From an uncultured Alphaproteobacteria bacterium (GTDB taxonomy: Bacteria; Pseudomonadota; Alphaproteobacteria; RF32; CAG-239): a stretch of DNA of 51,550 nt. Where the stretch lies: assembly GCA_944392325.1 (NCBI GenBank), contig CALXWI010000004.1, positions 1 through 51,550 of the forward strand, read 5' to 3'. The notes below the pieces were generated by a model. That model made no database searches. It was given only the letters and a program-made list of their open reading frames with translations, and was not told the DNA's origin. Of this stretch, positions 7,457 through 16,187 are shown piece after piece. How positions within the stretch are numbered: position 1 is the stretch's first letter; each line of letters opens with the position of its first letter. A program made the translations under genes and the position numbers.

Positions 7457-8384
7457 TTTTAATCAACTCATCAACAATACCATCTTTAGCACTACGCAAA
7501 GAAGCAATAATCGTATCCGCCTCTAAGCCACTGCAAATATCATTAAACATTAATACTGCGGCCAAAAACATATGAGCTCGATGTTCACCAATACAAGGAT
7601 TTGCAGCCATTTCTTCTACTGACATTGTTTTCAGTTTTTCCAAAACTTTTTGCACATCAGTAAGCTTAAACTTCAAACCATCACAACGCTCACGGTCATA
7701 ACTATCATGTTTTTTTACTAAAGCGGCTAAGCGTAAAGGTGTACTTGACGTTGCCACAAAACAAGTATCCTGCCGCACATCCTTAAAATTACTACTGTTG
7801 CGGAAACCTTCCACCCAGCGTTTTACTTCCTGCGCAAAACGTTTATAGCCTTCTTCATTATACGTATCCAAATGGAAAGCATCCGCAGAGGTTATTGATC
7901 CCCACGGAATAGATACCGTACTCAAAATTTCAGGACGTTTTCCATTGCTGGCTAAAGTAATCTCCGTTGAGCCCCCTCCCAAATCAATAACTACCACATA
8001 AGGTGTTTTCTCGCTCACATGAGAAATTGCTCCACACAAATTCAATCTTGCTTCTTCATAAGGAGTAATTACCTCCAGCGAAATTCCTGTCTTTTCATAT
8101 ATTTTACGAATAAAATCGCCGGCATTTTTAGCTACTCTACAAGCCTCGGTCGCAACTGCCCGCAAATTAACTACATTATATTTTGACAATACCTGAGCAT
8201 ACTGATAAAAACATTCCATCCCGCGATCCATTGCGGCATCTGTCAGCAACATCTGCGCCTGTAAACCTTCACCCAAGCGCGTCGGGATTGAATCCTGATA
8301 CACTTTGCGCCCCTTAGCATCAACAATTTTCAAGCGGCATGAGTTTGTACCTAAATCAATTGCTGCAAAACATCTTTCTTCCAT
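7431..8384 (-). CDS. Ppx/GppA-family phosphatase, second copy
   Basis: A member of the exopolyphosphatase/guanosine pentaphosphatase family of the ASKHA fold. The N-terminal phosphate loop AAIDLGTNSCRLKI, the loop VVIDLGGGSTEI and the segment ATEACRVAKN are intact. At about 317 residues it has the catalytic core without the long C-terminal HD-like region of E. coli Ppx. The likely start at 8384 is spaced well behind AAGG; an ATG three codons earlier is too close to it. It overlaps both neighbours (tandem paralogue upstream, rlmE downstream), so the three form one transcription unit. Whether it acts on polyphosphate or (p)ppGpp cannot be told. Confidence 0.88.
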   Translation of the reverse strand: MEERCFAAIDLGTNSCRLKIVDAKGRKVYQDSIPTRLGEGLQAQMLLTDAAMDRGMECFYQYAQVLSKYNVVNLRAVATEACRVAKNAGDFIRKIYEKTGISLEVITPYEEARLNLCGAISHVSEKTPYVVVIDLGGGSTEITLASNGKRPEILSTVSIPWGSITSADAFHLDTYNEEGYKRFAQEVKRWVEGFRNSSNFKDVRQDTCFVATSSTPLRLAALVKKHDSYDRERCDGLKFKLTDVQKVLEKLKTMSVEEMAANPCIGEHRAHMFLAAVLMFNDICSGLEADTIIASLRSAKDGIVDELIKNDKVNQIS

Positions 8385-8385
8385 T

Positions 8386-9525
8386 TTATGCATCCTTGCT
8401 TTTACGAGTTATATTTTTGGTCGCTCCTCGAGCTTCACGCCAAGGTTTTCCGAATTGGTTACGGCGTCCGTGTTTTTTCTGAATTTTATTCGGATATTTT
8501 TGATTCCGGTGCATCAAATCCAACAATATCCCTTCTCTTATGCCTCTATCTGCTACCGTAATTTCTGATATTGGCCAGAATGAGCACAAAGCTTCAATAA
8601 TGGCACAACCGGCCATAGTCAAATCAGCTTTCTGCGCCCCTATACAAGGGTGCTTTTTGCGCCCCTCATCTCCCAGCATTTTTATTTTGGTAATTGCCCG
8701 ATCAATATCTCGTTTAGATATTGAAATTCCATCAACTGCTGAACGATTATATCGAGCCAAATTCAAATGCACTGCACCTAAAACCGTCACCGTTCCGGAT
8801 GTGCCAATCACCTGAATTTCTTGATTTTGAATTGCCTTAAAAATACCATGTTTTTCATCAAAATCTTTTAAAATTTTGTGTGTTCTTTCAATAATAGTAT
8901 TATAAGCCAAATCCGTTAAATCTTTAGAAGGGAAAGCTTCTGAAATTGTCACCACCCCATAAGGCAGAGATACAAACCCCTCAATAAAAGTCTTACCTGT
9001 ATTGGTTATCCTAGCCAAAGATATCTCGGTTGAACCACCACCAATATCAAAAACCAAAGTCCGTTTAATACAACGATTAAGCAGAGGAATACACCCCACC
9101 ACAGCCAACCTGGCCTCTTCTTTTGATGAAATTGTCTCAATATTCAAACCGGTTTCTCGTTTAACCAAACTTAAAAATTCCTGACAATTTTTAGCCCGTC
9201 TACAAGCCGCCGTAGCAACATAACGAGCCTTACAAATCGGAGCATATTCATTGATAACTCCGGCACAAACCTTCAATGCGGCTACCGTCCGTCGAATAGC
9301 ATGCTTAGAAAGTTCATTATCCTGAATAATTCCCTCCCCCAAACGCGTCACCTTTGAAAAAGTTTCAATCACCTGAAACGATGTCGGCGTAGGCGAAGCA
9401 ATTACCAAACGGCAAGATGTCGTTCCCAAGTCAATAGCAGCATATACAGGGCGAGCTTGTTCGTCAAATCTGCGAGCAAGCCCTCTGCGGTCTTCATCCT
9501 GTTTCAACTGCCATCTATTATTCAT
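8386..9525 (-). CDS. Ppx/GppA-family phosphatase, first copy
   Basis: The 379-residue protein has the two ASKHA phosphate-binding signatures, YAAIDLGTTSCRLVIA (about residues 28-43) and LVFDIGGGSTEISL, plus the ATAACRRAKN helix. It extends beyond its neighbour at both ends: an N-terminal arginine-rich leader (RRGLARRFDEQARP) and a very basic C-terminal tail (KIQKKHGRRNQFGKPW and KNITRKSKDA) that might bind RNA or polyphosphate. It overlaps the second copy by a few bases in a tight Ppx-Ppx-RlmE unit. An SD-like GGGGAGAA lies somewhat far upstream of the ATG. Confidence 0.87.
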   Translation of the reverse strand: MNNRWQLKQDEDRRGLARRFDEQARPVYAAIDLGTTSCRLVIASPTPTSFQVIETFSKVTRLGEGIIQDNELSKHAIRRTVAALKVCAGVINEYAPICKARYVATAACRRAKNCQEFLSLVKRETGLNIETISSKEEARLAVVGCIPLLNRCIKRTLVFDIGGGSTEISLARITNTGKTFIEGFVSLPYGVVTISEAFPSKDLTDLAYNTIIERTHKILKDFDEKHGIFKAIQNQEIQVIGTSGTVTVLGAVHLNLARYNRSAVDGISISKRDIDRAITKIKMLGDEGRKKHPCIGAQKADLTMAGCAIIEALCSFWPISEITVADRGIREGILLDLMHRNQKYPNKIQKKHGRRNQFGKPWREARGATKNITRKSKDA

Positions 9526-9567
9526 TATTTTTTGCCAGTACGTTCTCCCCTGACCTTAAGTCGAAAC

Positions 9568-10695
<1,128 letters not shown>

Positions 10696-10745
10696 TCAAA
10701 CTGCTCATATTATGTGAGAATAAGGTTATAATTTTATTAACGCAA

Positions 10746-10786
10746 CAAAAAAAACTGCGGTTCTCACATAAACCGCAGTTTTTTAT
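10746..10786 (-). terminator. Terminator of the 10801-12554 unit
   Basis: A 13-bp stem (AAAAACTGCGGTT/AACCGCAGTTTTT) has T runs on both strands. It follows the minus-strand gene ending at 10801 and separates it from ccrM. Confidence 0.9.
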
Positions 10787-10800
10787 TAAAAAATATGTAC

Positions 10801-11949
10801 TTAGTTGGCATCAGGATTCTGCGATTGATAAAAGATTCGCAATAATCCATCATCGACTTTCACCTCCAAAGCACCGGTTTGGTACTTTTGCAGAGTCGTA
10901 TAAAACAAATACTCTTTTTCATCTGGCACTCTGACACAAATACCAGCAACAAAATCTTTGCTAATATATTTTTGCCATTTACAAAGCAACTTAGCCATTT
11001 TTCCATACAAATCAAAGCCTTGCAGATGTTCATCATAAGTCATATCGGCAAACACATCATCAATCAACTTTTCCAAACTCAACAAATCAGCATCATCTAA
11101 ATACGCCAAATTTTTTGAATTTTTCAAACATTGTTCAAAGCAATCCGCGGTAATTTCTTCAGCAATGGAATGAAAGATAGCTGTTGCCTGATTACTGATA
11201 GTTTCTTGATTATAATCTTCACCATCATCATCCTCATCATAATCTTCATCATCGCTTTCATCAATTACCTGATTACGTAGCTGAGCCAAGAGTTGCATTT
11301 TTTGCTGATTGACATAAAACTCCTGAAGTTGGTTCTGCCAAACATTAAAGTATTCATCCGCTCCGTCATAGAAAGCGTGTTCCAACATTCCCAGACTAAC
11401 CAACACATATTTACACCTAACTACAACATTGCACAAATCCACATACCAATCTCTTGTTTGCGGATCATCTTTAGCGTCTACCAATAACTCCACGCCCAGC
11501 CTTTCCGCAATCTGCGGAGCAAACACCTCCCAGAATTCTTGATTCTCATAGATTCGTGTTTCAGCTAACACATTCAAAAATCTCTGCAAAAAGTCCTGCG
11601 TATTTATTTGGTTAATATACAAAGCCATCAAGGCATCCAAATACGACATTCTGATTTTAGGCCAAACCTCAGCCATATTGTCGATTTTTGCCATAAGCCC
11701 CAGAAAACTATCTACCATTTTTTGGTTTTCAGCCAAAAGCAAATAAGCCAAACCTTCTGCATCTTGATCTTGATGCATATTTTGCAGTTGCGTTAAGAAT
11801 TTTGCATTAGGATTTTCCAGTTTTATATGGTGCAAAGCATTGGCAAACAAGTCTTCATCACCATAATAGAACACATCTTTCAGCAAAGCCAACGCCGTAC
11901 AATAAGTCTTAATCGGCACCAAGCACCGTCTGATTTCACTAGCTTTCAT
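10801..11949 (-). CDS. Hypothetical acidic alpha-helical protein
   Basis: Unrecognised 382-residue protein, predicted soluble and mostly helical. It contains a very acidic linker (DESDDEDYDEDDDGEDYNQE, about residues 230-249) between two helical regions, and a short strand-rich C-terminus (FVAGICVRVPDEKEYLFY). It overlaps the upstream gene by four bases (ATGA), so the two are co-translated and may form a complex. A strong terminator follows. No catalytic motif or known family is seen. Confidence 0.7.
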   Translation of the reverse strand: MKASEIRRCLVPIKTYCTALALLKDVFYYGDEDLFANALHHIKLENPNAKFLTQLQNMHQDQDAEGLAYLLLAENQKMVDSFLGLMAKIDNMAEVWPKIRMSYLDALMALYINQINTQDFLQRFLNVLAETRIYENQEFWEVFAPQIAERLGVELLVDAKDDPQTRDWYVDLCNVVVRCKYVLVSLGMLEHAFYDGADEYFNVWQNQLQEFYVNQQKMQLLAQLRNQVIDESDDEDYDEDDDGEDYNQETISNQATAIFHSIAEEITADCFEQCLKNSKNLAYLDDADLLSLEKLIDDVFADMTYDEHLQGFDLYGKMAKLLCKWQKYISKDFVAGICVRVPDEKEYLFYTTLQKYQTGALEVKVDDGLLRIFYQSQNPDAN

Positions 11950-12554
11950 AACTGTTGATTTTTAGAGATTAAACAATTTACTGAAGCCACAATTTGCAAA
12001 GACAGCTGCTGAAACTTTCGGCTCAACAAGCGTTCATCTTCGGGCAAATCGCGCTGATATTCATCCAGAGCATCGCTCCACTTAGCCAAAAACGTATGCC
12101 ACACCGCTACCGGATAAGCCTCCAACAGCTTCACGGCAAACTCATAATTGTACATTTCTCGCCAGCGGCAAATATGGTAAGCCATCTCATCTAAAAATGC
12201 ATCATCATTTTTGATCAAGACATAAATAGTAGCCATAGCCGCCGCCAACGCATCAATACAATCAGTCAAACAAGAGCTGTTTTTATCCAACTCCTGACAT
12301 ATAACGCGAAATTCTTGAATTTTGTTATCGAACTCCGCCTCAATAAAGCCAATAAAGGCCTCATCTTCCGGAGTCTCACGAAAATACTCAAACCCGCGCC
12401 GCAGCTCAATTCGTCCATCAAGTTTGCTCAAAGTATCCAATAATAAATAGAACACTTTGTCATTGGCAATCAGCGTTGCTTCTTTGACCTCCGCCAACAT
12501 TGAGACCTGAAACCTAATCAGCGCCAAGCGCTCTTTATACGACATTTGTTTCAT
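11946..12554 (-). CDS. Hypothetical helical protein, first gene of a two-gene unit
   Basis: Unrecognised 202-residue soluble helical protein without signal peptide. It is coupled to the downstream 382-residue gene by an ATGA overlap. The leader is SD-less and AT-rich (AATCTATAATTTATTTATAT before ATG). A weak promoter can be proposed (TTGTGT at 12609-12614, 17 bp, ATAATT). Both proteins are rich in Leu, Asp and Glu, but sequence similarity between them is not obvious. Confidence 0.7.
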   Translation of the reverse strand: MKQMSYKERLALIRFQVSMLAEVKEATLIANDKVFYLLLDTLSKLDGRIELRRGFEYFRETPEDEAFIGFIEAEFDNKIQEFRVICQELDKNSSCLTDCIDALAAAMATIYVLIKNDDAFLDEMAYHICRWREMYNYEFAVKLLEAYPVAVWHTFLAKWSDALDEYQRDLPEDERLLSRKFQQLSLQIVASVNCLISKNQQL

Positions 12555-12609
12555 AATATAAATAAATTATAGATTAGACATAATAAATTATTTCGACCCT
12601 TATTTTAGA

Positions 12610-12650
12610 CACAAAAACAAAATTTGGCAAGTTTTATTTTACTTGCCAAA
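12610..12650 (-). terminator. Terminator of rnhB
   Basis: The perfect ten-base stem TTTGGCAAGT/ACTTGCCAAA is followed by a T-rich tract on the minus strand. It lies just after the rnhB stop and overlaps the proposed promoter of the next unit. Confidence 0.85.
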
Positions 12651-12672
12651 CTAAAAAAATTAAAATCGGAAC

Positions 12673-13299
12673 CTATTTTTGCAAAAATTCTTGTATAGGT
12701 TTATAAGACTTGCGATGCACACCCTCAATAATTCCGTGTTCTTTCAAGCCGTTGATATGAGCTTTGGTGCCATATCCGGCATTTTTTTCAAAACCGTAAT
12801 AAGGGTATTTTTCAGCCAGCTTAGCCATATAATGGTCACGATAAACTTTTGCCATAATTGAGGCAGCGGCAATTGAATACGACTTAGCATCACCTTTAAC
12901 CACGGTCTTGGCTTTCACGGGAAACTCGCGCGGCAGTTGGTTGCCGTCGATTAAGGCTGCTACCGGACAAAGTTTAAGCTTTTGCTCGGCACGTTTCATC
13001 GCCAAAAAAGTTGCTTGCAAAATATTTAAGCTATCAATTTCTTCGCAGGAGGCTTCACCGATACCGATACTAATTTTACCAAGTTTTTCTTGCTCTAACA
13101 AAGCGTTATAAAGTTTTTCTCGTTTAGAAGCTGAAAGTTTTTTAGAGTCATTCAAGCCATTTAAGAGAATGTCGGGCAAATTACGGTCTAAGATTACGAC
13201 GGCACCGGCCACCACGGGTCCGGCCCATGGCCCTCTTCCCGCTTCATCAATACCGGCGACATAACCATCAAACTTGTCTTCAATCTCAAAATCTGGCAT
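12673..13299 (-). CDS. rnhB: Ribonuclease HII
   Basis: RNase HII cuts the RNA strand of RNA-DNA hybrids and removes single ribonucleotides misincorporated in DNA. The 208-residue protein has the type 2 signature GIDEAGRGPWAGPVV (residues 16-30) with catalytic Asp18 and Glu19, further acidic residues around LIDGN, and KGDAKSYSIAAASIMAKVYRD. The C-terminal YGTKAHINGLKEHG motif is intact. An AGGGGAAAA site precedes the ATG. The gene is single, with its own terminator, and lies beside a tandem-repeat region. Confidence 0.95.
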   Translation of the reverse strand: MPDFEIEDKFDGYVAGIDEAGRGPWAGPVVAGAVVILDRNLPDILLNGLNDSKKLSASKREKLYNALLEQEKLGKISIGIGEASCEEIDSLNILQATFLAMKRAEQKLKLCPVAALIDGNQLPREFPVKAKTVVKGDAKSYSIAAASIMAKVYRDHYMAKLAEKYPYYGFEKNAGYGTKAHINGLKEHGIIEGVHRKSYKPIQEFLQK

Positions 13300-13334
13300 A
13301 ACTTTTCCCCTTTTTATTTAAATTGTTATCTTAT

Positions 13335-13616
13335 CCTGCGACCAACGTCCAAATCGACCACATACGGCCAGCCCGCGGCCGGAGAATGAGTCGAGTTGTA
13401 GGAGGCAAAGGGAAAGTACCGGAGCCTACACAAAGGTAGGTGTGGACACTTTCAACCTGCGACCAACGCCCAAATCGACCACATACGACCAGCCCGCGGC
13501 CGAAGAATGAGTCGAGTTGTAGGCGGCAAAGGTGAAAGTACCGGAGCCTACATAAAGGTAGGTGAGGACACTTTCAACCTGCGGCCAACGCCCAAATCGA
13601 CCATTATACGACCGCG
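13335..13616. repeat. 121-bp tandem repeat, two full copies plus a partial third
   Basis: Copies start at 13335, 13456 and 13578 with CCTGCGACCAACG or CCTGCGGCCAACG. The units are 121 and 122 bp and nearly identical, and the third breaks off near 13616. They are clearly more GC-rich than the surroundings and fill the space between rnhB and queH. Each full copy has a GAGTC (GANTC, CcrM target) and nested dyads such as GTAGG/CCTAC. The partial copy reaches into the last codons of queH. A minus-strand reading frame across the repeat is judged spurious. Confidence 0.9.
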
Positions 13617-14161
13617 GAAACGGACGCAGAAAAAGGACACCCACAATACCTTTGCCTATATAGGTTCAATTCTTTGGTAAGCAAAGAACGCCGATCCTGC
13701 ATTCCACCCTTGCGCCCCTCAACCTCCTTGTAAGGCACCATTGTCTCTGCTGAAGCCTTGGCCGCCGCACGGTTTACTTGCGCTAAATCTTTGTAACGAG
13801 AAACACCGAGTACAGAAGCCACCTCGTCAAAACCATTGGCTTTGGCATATTCCATCACTCTTTTCAGACGCATATAAAAGCACACATCACAACGCCGCCC
13901 CCGCTCCGGCTCTTTTTCTAACCCTTTGGTCATAGTCCGCCAACATTCCGGATTATATTCAAGCTCCACAAACGGTACATGGTAGATATCACACACACGC
14001 TTGTTTTCGGCACAACGGCGATGATATTCGTCCTCCGGCGCAATATTGGGATTATAAAAGGCCACGGTAAAATCGGCCTGTTCCTGCGCCAGTTTTTCAA
14101 TCACAGCACAAGAGCACGGGGCACAACAAGATAACAGCAACAGCTTTGACACTTTTATCAT
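13604..14161 (-). CDS. queH: Epoxyqueuosine reductase QueH
   Basis: QueH carries out the last step of queuosine biosynthesis in tRNA, replacing cobalamin-dependent QueG in many bacteria. The 185-residue protein has the family cysteines: the CC pair at residues 12-13 (SCCAPCS), CDVC near the middle (RRCDVCFYMRL) and YCGC at residues 172-175. These bind a 4Fe-4S cluster and a mononuclear iron. SxYKDLxQVN is also conserved. The last residues (ASVSAVV) are encoded by sequence resembling the adjacent tandem repeat. AAGG abuts the ATG, so the start is slightly uncertain. Confidence 0.9.
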   Translation of the reverse strand: MIKVSKLLLLSCCAPCSCAVIEKLAQEQADFTVAFYNPNIAPEDEYHRRCAENKRVCDIYHVPFVELEYNPECWRTMTKGLEKEPERGRRCDVCFYMRLKRVMEYAKANGFDEVASVLGVSRYKDLAQVNRAAAKASAETMVPYKEVEGRKGGMQDRRSLLTKELNLYRQRYCGCPFSASVSAVV

Positions 14162-14221
14162 CCTTAAATTAATACAAATTACTCAAATTGAGCAGAGGTA
14201 TAGCACATTTGCATTGCAAAA

Positions 14222-14476
14222 TCAAGCCAGAATTCCGCCGATTATAACCAAACACAGCAAGGAAAAGAATAGCAAATGCCATAAAACGTCTTTTTTAGTC
14301 AGCTCATTACCGTTTACATCAAGCCATTCACCGGCGCACAACTGAGCACCCCAGATTGCAACCACCAGCAACACCTGCCAAGAAAACACCCCAAACATCC
14401 ACGTAAACAAAACGGCTACCAACCACAATATCAGGTTCAATAGCGGCCATATCCAGTTTACATATAAGTCTTTCAT
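14222..14476 (-). CDS. Small membrane protein, unknown function
   Basis: About 84 residues with three hydrophobic segments (WPLLNLILWLVAVLF, WQVLLVVAIWGAQL and LLFFSLLCLVIIGGILA), so probably an inner-membrane protein. ATG 14476 is preferred over one three codons earlier because the GGAG site is then nine bases away. The start lies only about 30 bp downstream of the terminator of the structured RNA at 14505-14755, an arrangement like a gene under transcription attenuation. Function unknown. Confidence 0.7.
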   Translation of the reverse strand: MKDLYVNWIWPLLNLILWLVAVLFTWMFGVFSWQVLLVVAIWGAQLCAGEWLDVNGNELTKKDVLWHLLFFSLLCLVIIGGILA

Positions 14477-14504
14477 AAAGAACATCTCCGTTGATTAAGT
14501 GCAT

Positions 14505-14533
14505 AAAAAAAAGCCACCTAAAAAGCAGGTGGC
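14505..14533 (-). terminator. Terminator or attenuator of the structured RNA
   Basis: On the minus strand GCCACCT/AGGTGGC is followed by eight T. It ends the candidate RNA and lies directly before the ribosome-binding site of the small membrane protein gene. Confidence 0.85.
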
Positions 14534-14755
14534 CGGAGAGTTCAACAATCATACATATCTAAATGACTCCTTTAACCTTTGGGACAAAGCCCTATTGTAT
14601 ACGTTAAAGGCTCCCCGACCAAAAACACAAGTCGGGGATATTATTTTGCCCGCAAGCAAATTCACGACGATATATCCCAACGCCGAGATATGTATAAAGA
14701 GCCGTTGAAAGCTCCGTACCTGCCTAAGGTACTGAGTACAGAAGTACCTAACGAC
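14505..14755 (-). ncRNA. Candidate structured RNA or riboswitch-like leader
   Basis: The region has no convincing coding frame but strong secondary structure. A perfect ten-base long-range pairing (14551-14560 with 14686-14695) encloses CCTTTAAC/GTTAAAGG (14569-14576 with 14603-14610) and CCCCGAC/GTCGGGG (14613-14619 with 14631-14637). Hairpins GAGC/GCTC and GGTAC/GTACC lie on the 5' side of the transcript. A promoter is likely just upstream (TTGTAA, 16 bp, TATGTT) and a terminator ends it, giving about 245 nt. It lacks the RNase P, SRP and tmRNA signatures I know. It may be a 6S-type RNA, another sRNA, or an attenuating leader of the 14222-14476 gene. Confidence 0.55.
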
Positions 14756-14842
14756 TAACATAGCACAATAAAATTAATTTACAATTAAATTATATTGATT
14801 AGAATATAAAAAAGATGTATTTTGCAACCAAAGGTTTAGACA

Positions 14843-15553
14843 ATGAAGCAATTGATTACTAAATTGGTACTGGGGTTCATTTTTTTATGGCTAATCTTAG
14901 CCTTTGAACACTATACCGACTGGGACACCGAGATTGCCGACTTGTTTTATGACCGTCCGCACAACGGCTGGCTGATTCCGCCGGAACTACACCGCCATCT
15001 TGATATATTTTTTTACAGCGGAATTAAAAAGGTGCTTATGCTTATCGGCATTTTTTGTTTTGTCCGCCTGCTGGCCTCAATCAAATACTCCGACTTGCGC
15101 GCTAACAACCGCCCTTTTCTGATTTTATTGCTCAGCATTATTTTTGTGCCGCTAGTAGTAGCCGGAGCCAAATATTTCACCAACGTATATTGTCCCTATC
15201 AACTTGATATCTATAACGGAGCCTACCCGTTTGTGCGTATTATTGACGCCTATCCGGCTGACTTCATCCAGCCCAAACCGGGGCGGTGTTTTCCGGCCGG
15301 CCACGCCACCGCAGGCTTTGCTCTAATGGCATTGTTTTATTGTTTTAAGAGTCGCCGCAACCGTTACTTTGGCTTAAGCTTAGGCATTATTGCGGGCTGG
15401 GTTGCCGGCATTTACCAAATGATGAGGGGGCAACACTTTTTATCACATACCATGTTTAGTATGGTGGCCTCGTTTATGGTTATAATGATTATTAATGCCG
15501 TTGTAAGGCGGTATGATAAATCATCAAATCAATATTTAAAAACCGCCTGTTAA
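14843..15553 (+). CDS. PAP2-family membrane phosphatase
   Basis: A 236-residue integral membrane phosphatase of the PAP2 superfamily, which typically dephosphorylates lipid phosphates (phosphatidate, undecaprenyl pyrophosphate or lipid A). The motifs are K-x6-CP (KYFTNVYCP, with C where R is usual), CFPAGHATAGF (PSGH variant with the catalytic-region His) and RGQHFLSHT (third motif). There are about five to six hydrophobic segments. The variant motif 1 resembles the PAP2 subgroup near lipid A modification enzymes, but the substrate cannot be fixed. It is a single plus-strand gene whose stop codon lies inside its terminator. Confidence 0.85.
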   Translation: MKQLITKLVLGFIFLWLILAFEHYTDWDTEIADLFYDRPHNGWLIPPELHRHLDIFFYSGIKKVLMLIGIFCFVRLLASIKYSDLRANNRPFLILLLSIIFVPLVVAGAKYFTNVYCPYQLDIYNGAYPFVRIIDAYPADFIQPKPGRCFPAGHATAGFALMALFYCFKSRRNRYFGLSLGIIAGWVAGIYQMMRGQHFLSHTMFSMVASFMVIMIINAVVRRYDKSSNQYLKTAC

Positions 15554-15566
15554 CAGGCGGTTTTTA
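15538..15566 (+). terminator. Terminator of the PAP2 gene
   Basis: The stem AAACCGCCTGT/ACAGGCGGTTT with a two-base loop is followed by T. It includes the stop codon and may also serve the convergent flavodoxin operon. Confidence 0.9.
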
Positions 15567-15583
15567 AGCTTTGGTTTAAGTTA

Positions 15584-16168
15584 TTACTTTTCAGGGAAAC
15601 CCATATCCTCCAGCCAACCGGATACTCCGAAAGTGCGGCTGCCATAACCAACCCAGCCATCGCTTTTGACATTGCAACCTTTGCATTGCGCCGTCATATC
15701 GCGGATGGTGTTTTGCTCGCCACCGCCTCCGTGGGTAATAAACGGAATCACCGTTTTGCCGTTCAGATCATAACTTTCAATAAACGAGCTAACCGCCGGC
15801 GCAATCGTTCCCCACCAGTTAGGCGAGCCAATAAACACAACATCATACTGCGCCATATTGTCCACGCTGCCTTTCAGCTTGGGTCTAAAACCTTCATTAA
15901 TTTCTTTTTTGGCCTGAGCGGTAGTTTCATCATAATCCGTAGGATAAGCTTCCTCAGTCTGAATTTCAAACAAATCACCGCCGACTTGTTTATGAATCGC
16001 ATTAGCCACCTCTTTGGTGTTACCCGACCACGAATAATAAGCCACCAACACTTTCGGATTACTCAGCGCCGTAGTATTTGCGGCCTCTTGGGCCAAGGCA
16101 TTGTGGCCGAACAGGCCCATTGCCATTGACATTAAAGAACCCAAAATCAATCCTTTGCTTTTAGTCAT
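15584..16168 (-). CDS. Exported flavodoxin
   Basis: A 194-residue flavodoxin with an N-terminal Sec-type signal (MTKSKG, hydrophobic core, ALA|QE cleavage near residue 26). Flavodoxins carry electrons on FMN. The phosphate loop is YYSWSGNTKEVA (residues 44-55), followed by FIGSPNWWGTIAPAV and THGGGGEQNT near the isoalloxazine site. Flavodoxins are normally cytoplasmic, so export is notable. It follows the Tat-targeted reductase by 19 bp with its own AAAGGAG site, hence in the same MerR-controlled operon. I infer that it is the partner of the reductase in the cell envelope. Confidence 0.88.
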   Translation of the reverse strand: MTKSKGLILGSLMSMAMGLFGHNALAQEAANTTALSNPKVLVAYYSWSGNTKEVANAIHKQVGGDLFEIQTEEAYPTDYDETTAQAKKEINEGFRPKLKGSVDNMAQYDVVFIGSPNWWGTIAPAVSSFIESYDLNGKTVIPFITHGGGGEQNTIRDMTAQCKGCNVKSDGWVGYGSRTFGVSGWLEDMGFPEK

Positions 16169-16187
16169 TACTTTTCTCCTTTAACTT

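Noticed and set aside
13335..13380. Replication origin at the repeats
   Set aside because: No DnaA boxes (TTATNCACA) or dnaA/hemE/parAB neighbours are present.
13335..13616. CRISPR array
   Set aside because: Repeat units are 121-122 bp and directly abutting with no variable spacers; no cas genes are nearby.
13426..13644. Open frame through the tandem repeat
   Set aside because: It depends on the repeat period, changes composition with each copy and has no ribosome-binding site or homology.
14505..14755. tmRNA, RNase P RNA or SRP RNA
   Set aside because: No T-arm GTTCGA, no GAGGAAAGTC-type RNase P block and no GGAAGCAG SRP tip could be found.
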